Shown here piece by piece: positions 1 to 5,419 of a DNA stretch of 6,299 nucleotides. The notes under the pieces were generated by a model. That model was not told the origin of the DNA. It was given only the letters and a program-made list of their open reading frames with translations, and ran no database searches. Position numbers and translations under genes: made by a program. Position 1 is the first letter of the stretch; the number at the start of each line of letters is the position of its first letter. The stretch is from an uncultured Bacilli bacterium (GTDB taxonomy: Bacteria; Bacillota_I; Bacilli_A; RF39; UBA660). Location of the stretch: contig CASDHD010000067.1 of the NCBI GenBank assembly GCA_949280095.1, forward strand, positions 1 to 6,299. The letters run 5' to 3'.

Positions 1-39
1 TTGTCACCCCAACTTTATAAAAAAGTGTAACCTTTATTT

Positions 40-273
40 TTGGAAATTGCCTATAAAGTATTGATATATGCAAATAAAAAACCAAAGTTATTACAAAGTG
101 ATTGTATTATTGGTGCTGAAAAATATTCAAATGTAACGATTTTTTTTGTTATTGAAAAAATAATAGAATATTTGTTAAACAAAGAGTTAAATAAGCAAAC
201 ATCGGAAAATTCTATGCAAAGAAAACGCGAGTTGAAAAAAAGTTATAATTTAAAAAATAAATTACAAAAGTAG
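40..273 (+). CDS. Doubtful short reading frame, 77 aa, no recognised function
   Basis: This frame opens after a TAA at 28-30 and ends with TAG at 271-273. The first possible start is TTG at 40, and no Shine-Dalgarno sequence lies in front of it, so initiation is doubtful. The predicted peptide has a mixed N-terminal half, a hydrophobic stretch at about residues 33-45 (IFFVIEKIIEYLL) and a very basic tail rich in Lys, Asn and Arg. I recognise no domain. Codon use is AT-rich like the neighbours, which does not separate a real gene from chance in such DNA. It could be a small gene, the remnant of a longer gene broken by a frameshift near position 30, or nothing. The promoter of the next gene overlaps its stop codon, so it is not clearly part of the downstream operon. 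Confidence 0.25.
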   Translation: MEIAYKVLIYANKKPKLLQSDCIIGAEKYSNVTIFFVIEKIIEYLLNKELNKQTSENSMQRKRELKKSYNLKNKLQK

Positions 274-299
274 AGAATTTCTAGGTTCCATGTTATAAT
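271..299 (+). promoter_or_regulatory. Sigma-A-type promoter with extended -10
   Basis: TATAAT at 294-299 is a perfect -10 hexamer, and TG at 291-292 makes it an extended -10 (TGnTATAAT). A -35-like TAGAGA (271-276, four of six matches to TTGACA) lies 17 bases upstream. Transcription would start near 306, giving a leader of about 23 bases to the GTG at 329. It is the best promoter in the window and probably drives the 296-residue protein, miaB and the permease. Confidence 0.75.
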
Positions 300-328
300 A
301 GGCCAAAAAAAGAAAGAAGTGACTTTTT

Positions 329-1219
329 GTGGTGAATGTAGAAGTAGAAGATTTATTTCATATTGCGCAAAAAATTTCTTTTCAGTATCAAAATTTCTTA
401 AAAGAAGGAAGAACTAAAGAAAATCAATCTAAATTAAGAGAATTACTACAGCATGAACAGTTTTTATATGATTTGATAGAGTTAGAAGATTATCACAAGT
501 ATTGTTTAGAATTACAGAATAATTTTTTCAAAAGTAAATCTTCTATTTATTCGAATATGTATAATGGAAATTTTGTTTATGAAAAAAGAGTTTTAAATCG
601 TTTCTTTTTCTTGCAAGAAAGTAAATCGGTAAAAGATGAGAATATCGCTTTTCCAAATCCAGATTTTCGATTTCGATATGGTATTTATTTTGAATTTTTT
701 AATTACTTGCAAATTATGTATCGAGCATACATGTCAGAAAATCCTAATTATATTTTTTATTTTTATAAGTCTTTAGTTTCTTTGGGTTATACTTATCCTT
801 ACTTAGAACAAAGTTATCTTCTAAATAATAAAAAATATCAGTATTTTTGCAAACAAGATTTTGAATCTATTCTTGGCGTTAATTCTTTTTCTTCTCTAAA
901 AGATCAACTTTATTTGGATTCTATTAAAGTATTTATTCAAAGTTTTCGAGAAGTTCATCCCACTATTTTCCAAAATACTTTGAGTGGAAATTTAACAAGA
1001 GCTATGATGTCTATTTACTATTATTCAATGTTGTATATGATTGATGATACGAGGTCTTTAGATCAACTTTATCAACATCTTTATACACTTATCCATTCAT
1101 TTTCACAAGAGTCAAAAAATTTTTTAACAATCATGTTAGAAAATGGTTTGAATCTTTATTCAAAAAGAAAACAACTCTTAGAAGTACAAGAAGAATATCC
1201 GAAAAATAGCCGTTCATAA
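329..1219 (+). CDS. Unrecognised 296-aa protein, aromatic-rich, probably helical
   Basis: I do not recognise this protein. It starts at GTG 329 (a second in-frame GTG follows at 332), preceded by AGAAGTGA (about 314-322), a fair Shine-Dalgarno match six bases away. The sequence is very rich in Tyr, Phe, Leu, Asn and Ser, has no Trp and only two Cys (C59, C174), which argues against a metal cluster. It has no signal peptide and no clear membrane segment. Residues 1-60 look amphipathic and charged. Dense aromatic patches occur at 114-165 and 226-240, a pattern that fits an all-helical soluble protein, possibly with a substrate or partner groove. It sits 35 bases ahead of miaB and shares its strand, so co-transcription is likely; a job in tRNA modification is only a guess from position. 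The YmcA/YlbF small proteins linked to miaB in Bacillus are about half this length and are not a convincing match. Confidence 0.85.
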   Translation: MVNVEVEDLFHIAQKISFQYQNFLKEGRTKENQSKLRELLQHEQFLYDLIELEDYHKYCLELQNNFFKSKSSIYSNMYNGNFVYEKRVLNRFFFLQESKSVKDENIAFPNPDFRFRYGIYFEFFNYLQIMYRAYMSENPNYIFYFYKSLVSLGYTYPYLEQSYLLNNKKYQYFCKQDFESILGVNSFSSLKDQLYLDSIKVFIQSFREVHPTIFQNTLSGNLTRAMMSIYYYSMLYMIDDTRSLDQLYQHLYTLIHSFSQESKNFLTIMLENGLNLYSKRKQLLEVQEEYPKNSRS

Positions 1220-1227
1220 TTGCTTTG

Positions 1228-1236
1228 TGATATAAT
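1228..1236 (+). promoter_or_regulatory. Possible extended -10 element before miaB
   Basis: TGATATAAT gives a TGn plus a perfect TATAAT (1231-1236), with no acceptable -35 at 16-18 bases. A start about seven bases downstream would fall at the GAGG ribosome site (1243-1246), leaving a leader of only about 12 bases. It is therefore either a weak secondary promoter giving a nearly leaderless miaB transcript, or a chance match in AT-rich DNA. Confidence 0.35.
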
Positions 1237-1254
1237 ACGAAAGAGGCGATACAT

Positions 1255-2673
1255 ATGAATTTACCAGATTTAAAAGAAGCAAAAAAAAGAACAGATATAA
1301 AAGTAACAGAAAAACAAGTAAACTATCATTTTCCTAGTGCTTTTATAGGCAAAAAATATTTTTTAAGAACCTATGGTTGTCAAATGAATGTTCATGATTC
1401 AGAGGAAATAAAAAAATACTTGGAAATGTTAGGATTTACGGAAACAACGATTTTAGAAGAAAGTGATTTGGTAGTTTTAAATACATGTGCTATAAGGGAA
1501 AATGCTCATGACAAAGTATTTGGGTATTTAGGACGTTGTAAACATTTAAAAAGAGAAAAACCAGAATTATTGATTGCTATTGGTGGATGTATGAGTCAAG
1601 AAGAGAATGTAGTAGAAGAAATCAAAACGAAACATCCTTATGTTGATATTGTATTTGGAACGCATAATATTAGTGAGTTACCAAAATTGTTGTTAGAGAA
1701 AAAAGATAAACAGCAAATAGAGGTTTATAGTATTGAAGGGGATGTCTACGAAGGAATACAGTATAGTAGAGATTCTAAAATTACTGCTTGGGTGGATATT
1801 ATGTATGGATGTGATAAGTTTTGTACATACTGCATTGTTCCTTATACAAGAGGAAAAGAGCGAAGTCGAAAACTTGAGAATATTGTTGTAGAGGTCGAAG
1901 AACTTAAACAAAATGGGTACAAAGAAGTAACGTTATTAGGTCAAAATGTCAATGCCTATGGTAGGGATTTAAATTTAGGGTATGATTTTAAAGATTTATT
2001 AGAGAAAGTAGCGCTTACGGGAATCGAGCGAGTTCGTTTTGTTACGAGTCACCCTTGGAATTTTACAAGCGAAATGATTGATGTGATTGCGAAATATGAT
2101 AATATTATGCCTTATATTCATTTACCACTACAAAGTGGCAGTGATGCAATTTTAAAATTAATGGGGCGACGTTATACAAAAGAAGAATATATTAGCTTAT
2201 TTCATTCAATTAAAGAAAAAATTCCCAATGTTTCGATTACAACAGATATTATAGTAGGATTTCCGAATGAAACGGAAGAGGACTTTCTTGAAACTCTAGA
2301 TGTCGTGAATACTTGTAAATTTGATTCCGCATTTACTTTCATTTATAGTCCAAGAGAGGGAACTCCTGCAAGCCTTATCAAAGATAATGTTACAATGAAG
2401 ACGAAAGAGAGTAGATTAAGAAGACTAAATGAACTTGTTAATGCATATTCTTTAGAAGCAAATAAACGTTTAGTAGGAAGTATTGTCCCTGTTTTAATAT
2501 TAGGTGAAAATGAAAAAGATAAAAAACGTATTTATGGGTATACTGATACTATGAAACTTGTTAATATAGATGGTGGACACGATTTGATTGGAAAAATTGT
2601 GCAAGTTAAAATAATAGATGCCAAAAGTTTTAGTTTAGATGGTGAAACAGAGAAAGTGGGGGAAGCAATTTAA
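1255..2673 (+). CDS. miaB: tRNA-2-methylthio-N6-dimethylallyladenosine synthase MiaB
   Basis: This radical-SAM enzyme adds the 2-methylthio group to i6A37 next to the anticodon of tRNAs that read UNN codons, using two [4Fe-4S] clusters and SAM, in the cytoplasm. The N-terminal UPF0004 domain carries the three auxiliary-cluster cysteines: C42 (YGCQMN), C78 (NTCAIREN) and C112 (GGCMSQE). The radical-SAM CxxxCxxC is C186, C190 and C193, within YGCDKFCTYCIVPYTRG. Downstream family motifs are LLGQNVNAYG (227-236), LPLQSGSD (290-297) and DIIVGFPNETEEDF (331-344). A TRAM RNA-binding domain fills about residues 400-465. At 472 aa it is within the normal range, with the roughly 35-residue N-terminal extension seen in Bacilli. 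The IREN and RGKERSR motifs and the conserved Cys spacing favour MiaB over MtaB or RimO. GAGG at 1243-1246 supports the ATG start. The gene ends in TAATG, shared with the permease start. Confidence 0.97.
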   Translation: MNLPDLKEAKKRTDIKVTEKQVNYHFPSAFIGKKYFLRTYGCQMNVHDSEEIKKYLEMLGFTETTILEESDLVVLNTCAIRENAHDKVFGYLGRCKHLKREKPELLIAIGGCMSQEENVVEEIKTKHPYVDIVFGTHNISELPKLLLEKKDKQQIEVYSIEGDVYEGIQYSRDSKITAWVDIMYGCDKFCTYCIVPYTRGKERSRKLENIVVEVEELKQNGYKEVTLLGQNVNAYGRDLNLGYDFKDLLEKVALTGIERVRFVTSHPWNFTSEMIDVIAKYDNIMPYIHLPLQSGSDAILKLMGRRYTKEEYISLFHSIKEKIPNVSITTDIIVGFPNETEEDFLETLDVVNTCKFDSAFTFIYSPREGTPASLIKDNVTMKTKESRLRRLNELVNAYSLEANKRLVGSIVPVLILGENEKDKKRIYGYTDTMKLVNIDGGHDLIGKIVQVKIIDAKSFSLDGETEKVGEAI

Positions 2674-3809
2674 TGGAAAAAAAGAAAAAAAGTGAACTTA
2701 ATATTGAAAATATTAATGAAGTAGTTAGTTTATCGAGTAAAATTCTTCATATTTTGTATTTAGCGATGATTATTGCGTGCATTTTAATTGTGACAATCTT
2801 AATAAAAGAATGGGGAATTTTACAATTTATTTTAGCGTTTTTAAAAGTATTATCTCCATTATTTATAGGTTTTGTGATTGCTTGGCTTTTCAATCCTATA
2901 GTAAAAAAATTAGAGTCGAAAGGAATTCCTAGAATGGCTGGCTCTATAATGGTGTACATTGTATTTTTGTTTATTATTGTAGTATTTTTACGTTTCTTAG
3001 TGCCAACTGTTTATACACAAATTAATGAACTTATAGGTAATCTTCCAGCTATTTTTAATCAGGTAAAGGAAAGTATTAATTCTATATTTTTAAAATTTTC
3101 TCATGTAGAAGGAATTGATGTGAATACAATTCGAAACAATGTTATGACCACTTTGGAAAATGCTGTAACGAATTTTACAACATCATTTCCAACGACATTA
3201 TTAGATGTTATGGTTAGCTTCTTTTCAAGTTTAGTAACAATTGCCTTAGGATTGTTTGTAGGTCTTTATATGTTATTTGACTTTGACTCTATTTCTCGTC
3301 ATTTTTTGAATTTACTTCCTGAGCGAAAAAGGTTTGAAGCCCAAGTTTTACTCAATAATATTGGGGGAGAGGTAAGAAAAAGTGTTAATGGAACAATGTT
3401 GGTTGCTGTTATGGTCTTTGTATGTGATTCGATTGGCTTTTGGATTATTGGGTTACAAGCACCTATTCTTTTCGGGCTTTTCTGTGGGATTACTGATTTG
3501 ATTCCTTATGTTGGGCCTTATATAGGTGGTGCTATTGCAGTCGTTATTGGTTTTTCACAAAGTACATTTATTGGTGTTATGACTCTAGTTATTTGTGTTA
3601 TCGTACAATGTGTGGAAAATTTTATTTTACAACCTGTTGTTATGAGTAAAACGATGAAGTTACATCCTGTTACTATTATGATTGGCTTATTGATTTTTAA
3701 TAATTTTTTTGGTATTATAGGAATGATTTTAGCAACTCCTTGTATTGCTTTATTAAAAGTTATCTGGGAATTTGTTCAAAATAAATATCAAATCTTACAA
3801 AATAATTAA
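2673..3809 (+). CDS. AI-2E family transporter (YrrI/UPF0118-type permease)
   Basis: This is an integral membrane protein of 378 aa, the usual length for the family (PF01594, COG0628). Hydrophobic segments are visible at about 24-44, 48-74, 91-110, 175-205, 230-257, 260-275, 282-322 and 331-361. A hydrophilic region of about 60 residues (112-172) follows the third helix, as in relatives. Family signatures near the C terminus are DLIPYVGPYIG (275-285), VENFILQPVVMSKTMKLHP (324-342) and GMILATPCIALLK (350-362). Members have been reported to export autoinducer-2 or act as sodium/proton antiporters; the substrate cannot be read from sequence. The start codon overlaps the miaB stop by one base (TAATG), with GGGGGAAG upstream, so translation is probably coupled to miaB. 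In Bacillus subtilis a member (yrrI) lies next to alaS, which matters for the T-box that follows three bases after this stop. Confidence 0.95.
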   Translation: MEKKKKSELNIENINEVVSLSSKILHILYLAMIIACILIVTILIKEWGILQFILAFLKVLSPLFIGFVIAWLFNPIVKKLESKGIPRMAGSIMVYIVFLFIIVVFLRFLVPTVYTQINELIGNLPAIFNQVKESINSIFLKFSHVEGIDVNTIRNNVMTTLENAVTNFTTSFPTTLLDVMVSFFSSLVTIALGLFVGLYMLFDFDSISRHFLNLLPERKRFEAQVLLNNIGGEVRKSVNGTMLVAVMVFVCDSIGFWIIGLQAPILFGLFCGITDLIPYVGPYIGGAIAVVIGFSQSTFIGVMTLVICVIVQCVENFILQPVVMSKTMKLHPVTIMIGLLIFNNFFGIIGMILATPCIALLKVIWEFVQNKYQILQNN

Positions 3810-3811
3810 TC

Positions 3812-4004
3812 GTTTAAAATAAGAAAGTTTATTTTTAGTATTTTATAGAGAGTTTATGCTGGTGGAAAATAGACAAAGAAAGAAATAAATGTGCTACTTA
3901 TTCTAGATTAATCGGGGGATATGCTCCGTTATCTTAAATTAAGTAAAATAAAGGATGGTACCGCAGAACTTGCTCCTTGATTGGTGAGTTTTGTGGTCTT
4001 TTTT
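3812..4004 (+). promoter_or_regulatory. T-box riboswitch leader (uncharged-tRNA sensor)
   Basis: All main T-box landmarks are present. Stem I spans about 3814-3911, with AGTA at 3837-3840, AGAGAG at 3847-3852 and a distal hairpin (3852-3857 pairing 3869-3874) whose loop holds GGTGGAA. Stem III is CGGGG/CTCCG (3913-3917 with 3924-3928), followed by the conserved CCGTTATC (3926-3933). There is almost no space for stem II between stems I and III. The T-box bulge TGGTACC (3956-3962) sits in an antiterminator formed by AAGGA/TCCTT and GCA/TGC. UGGU pairs with an ACCA tRNA end, so the discriminator base should be A. The specifier lies opposite AGUA, in about 3890-3897; GCU (Ala, 3893-3895) fits best, but CUA (Leu) or UAC (Tyr) overlap it and cannot be excluded. 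The regulated gene is the SDR at 4028. No convincing promoter precedes the leader, so it may use a weak one inside the permease gene or read-through. Confidence 0.93.
3960..4004 (+). terminator. T-box intrinsic terminator, alternative to antiterminator
   Basis: ACCGCAGAACT (3960-3970) pairs with AGTTTTGTGGT (3987-3997) over 11 base pairs, two of them G-U, with a 16-base loop, followed by C and six T (3999-4004). The 5' arm reuses the T-box bases 3960-3970, so this hairpin and the antiterminator (3951-3978) exclude each other. Uncharged tRNA bound at TGG favours read-through. Confidence 0.9.
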
Positions 4005-4027
4005 ATAATAAAGAAAGAGGATAGAGA

Positions 4028-4783
4028 ATGACTATAAATTTTAAAAATAAAATTTTTTTAGTAACTGGGTCAACATCAGGAATTGGACGTCAAATTGCTA
4101 AACAATTATTAGAAAGCCAAGCAAGAGTCATCATTACTTATGGACACAATGAAAAAATGGTAGAAGAAACAATGAAAGAGTTGTCGGATTACAAAGAAAA
4201 TATTTTACTAATAAAAGCAGATTTATCAAATGAAAGTGACGTTAATCTAATGTTTGATGAAATTAATAAAAAGTATGATAAGTTAGATGGTTTAGTTAAT
4301 TGTGCTGCCTATGATAAAGTTTTAGCTATTGAGGATTTAACAGTAGAAGAATATAGATACGAGTTAAATGTTAATGTCGTTGCTAGATGGCAATGTATCA
4401 AAAATGCAATTCCTTTAATGAAAAAGTCTAAATACCCTAGAGTAGTCAATATTGCATCAAGACTTGGTACAAGGCCTTTGGAAGACTCGCTAGCTTATTG
4501 TACAAGTGAGGCTGCAACTATTATGCTTACACAATGTTGTGCTTTAGAACTTGCGAAATATAATATAAGAGTAAATACAGTTAGTCCATCTTTGACACTT
4601 ACACCTTTAGCAATGCAAAGTTATACAGAAGATGAAATTAAAGCAACTGCTGAAAAAAATCCTAGTAAAAGACTTGGTAAAACGGAAGATACTGCTAATT
4701 TAGTTTTATTCTTATTGAGTGATCAAGCAGATTACATTAATGGTGAAAATATTAATGTAAATGGTGGAATTTTATTGAAATAA
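4028..4783 (+). CDS. Short-chain dehydrogenase/reductase-like protein with YxxxE instead of YxxxK
   Basis: A 251-aa classical SDR by length and layout, FabG-like. The Rossmann cofactor motif TGSTSGIG is at 13-20, D65 (KADLS) would contact the adenine ring, NCAA at 91-94 stands for the usual NNAG, and N116 fits the tetrad Asn. S144 (NIASRLG) and Y157 (AYCTSE) are exactly 13 residues apart, as in active SDRs. The residue four after the Tyr, normally the catalytic Lys, is Glu (GAG at 4508-4510; AAG would be one base away). The C terminus NGENINVNGGILL (238-250) is typical. No hydrophobic leader is seen, so it is cytoplasmic. Without the Lys, ordinary NAD(P)H oxidoreduction should be impaired, so it may be a binding or regulatory protein, use different chemistry, or carry a recent mutation or sequence error. 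AAAGAGG (4014-4020) supports the ATG. The T-box leader ahead implies induction when one amino acid is scarce. The substrate is unknown. Confidence 0.93.
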   Translation: MTINFKNKIFLVTGSTSGIGRQIAKQLLESQARVIITYGHNEKMVEETMKELSDYKENILLIKADLSNESDVNLMFDEINKKYDKLDGLVNCAAYDKVLAIEDLTVEEYRYELNVNVVARWQCIKNAIPLMKKSKYPRVVNIASRLGTRPLEDSLAYCTSEAATIMLTQCCALELAKYNIRVNTVSPSLTLTPLAMQSYTEDEIKATAEKNPSKRLGKTEDTANLVLFLLSDQADYINGENINVNGGILLK

Positions 4784-4813
4784 TTTGGAAAGAAAAGTTT
4801 AATGGAAGATTTA

Positions 4814-4884
4814 AAAGGAAACAACAAATGATAAATGAGTTGTTAATACTCCTTTACTGGTTAGTTTTTGTGTTCTTAGGAGGT
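4814..4884 (+). promoter_or_regulatory. Hairpin in SDR-kinase gap that could compete with an anti-Shine-Dalgarno pairing
   Basis: AAAGGA (4814-4819) pairs with TCCTTT (4850-4855), and AACAAC (4820-4825) with GTTGTT (4839-4844), separated on the 3' side by five unpaired bases, giving a 12-base-pair hairpin with a 13-base loop. No T-run follows it, so it is not a terminator. CTCCT at 4849-4853 can instead pair with AGGAG (4878-4882) of the very strong Shine-Dalgarno TAGGAGGT (4877-4884) of the kinase gene. The two pairings exclude each other. The anti-SD helix is only five base pairs and may be chance. Confidence 0.35.
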
Positions 4885-4889
4885 GTTGT

Positions 4890-5417
4890 ATGAAAGTGAT
4901 TTTAATTGCAGGAAGTGCAGGCTCGGGCAAAACGTATTTAGGTGAAAAAATAGTTGAAGAAGCAAAAGAAAAAGGTTTACGGGCGTTACAAACAGAATAC
5001 AGTAAATATATCAAAATGTATGCTAGTGAAATTTTGGGGTATGACGGAAATAGAGAAAATAAGCCCCGTGCATTTTTACAAAATACAGGAACATTAATTA
5101 GAGAAGAACTGCAAGATAAAACATTTTTTATAAGAAGAATGTTAGAGGATTTTCGGATTTATGAAATATATTTTGATGTAGTGGTTATATCAGATGTAAG
5201 ATTACTTCCTGAGATTGAAGATATGGTAGAAAGTGTTTATGATGTAACAACCATATTGGTTAGAAGTGAACAAGGTCAAAAAAATTTAACAGAAGAAGAA
5301 AAAAACCATGTTACAGAAAATGAATTTAGAAAGTTTTTAGATTATCATTATGTTGTAAATAATAAAGATAAAAACATAGAAAATGCTGCCAAAGCAATAG
5401 TGGAAGAAGTGATGTAG
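4890..5417 (+). CDS. P-loop kinase resembling deoxynucleoside monophosphate kinases
   Basis: This 175-aa protein begins with beta-strand KVILIAG and Walker A GSAGSGKT (8-15, K14). The rest follows the order of the T4-type dNMP kinase family: KPRAFLQNTGTLIREE (58-73, like the LQ.GT..R segment), VVISDVRLLPEIE (98-110, like the DVR..E motif after the fourth strand), an Arg near the lid (R125), NHVTENEF (139-146, matching H.SE) and DYHYVVNN (151-158). Such enzymes move the gamma-phosphate of ATP to a nucleoside monophosphate; related P-loop proteins phosphorylate modified bases or mononucleotides in phage base-modification pathways. The specific substrate here cannot be read. The start has a near-perfect SD (TAGGAGGT, five bases before ATG). 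The next gene begins two bases after the TAG, so the two products are probably made together. Other small P-loop kinases are less likely given the DVR and H.SE motifs. Confidence 0.85.
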   Translation: MKVILIAGSAGSGKTYLGEKIVEEAKEKGLRALQTEYSKYIKMYASEILGYDGNRENKPRAFLQNTGTLIREELQDKTFFIRRMLEDFRIYEIYFDVVVISDVRLLPEIEDMVESVYDVTTILVRSEQGQKNLTEEEKNHVTENEFRKFLDYHYVVNNKDKNIENAAKAIVEEVM

Positions 5418-5419
5418 CT

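Noticed and set aside
1..31. Possible insertion-sequence end at the left edge
   Set aside because: The TTGTCACC...GTGTAACC pattern looked IS-like, but I found no matching inverted copy, target duplication or transposase in the window.
1693..1911. 72-codon open frame on the minus strand inside miaB
   Set aside because: It lies wholly within the well-supported miaB gene and has no recognisable protein; it is a shadow.
2747..2959. 70-codon open frame on the minus strand inside the permease gene
   Set aside because: Overlaps a clear membrane-protein gene and has no motifs or ribosome site.
3900..3902. ATT (Ile) as the T-box specifier
   Set aside because: It lies below the position opposite AGUA (about 3890-3897), so GCU, CUA or UAC are better placed.
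4811..5014. 67-codon open frame on the minus strand across the SDR-kinase gap
   Set aside because: It is antisense to the Walker A region of the kinase and shows no family motif; the sense strand has a strong SD and motifs.
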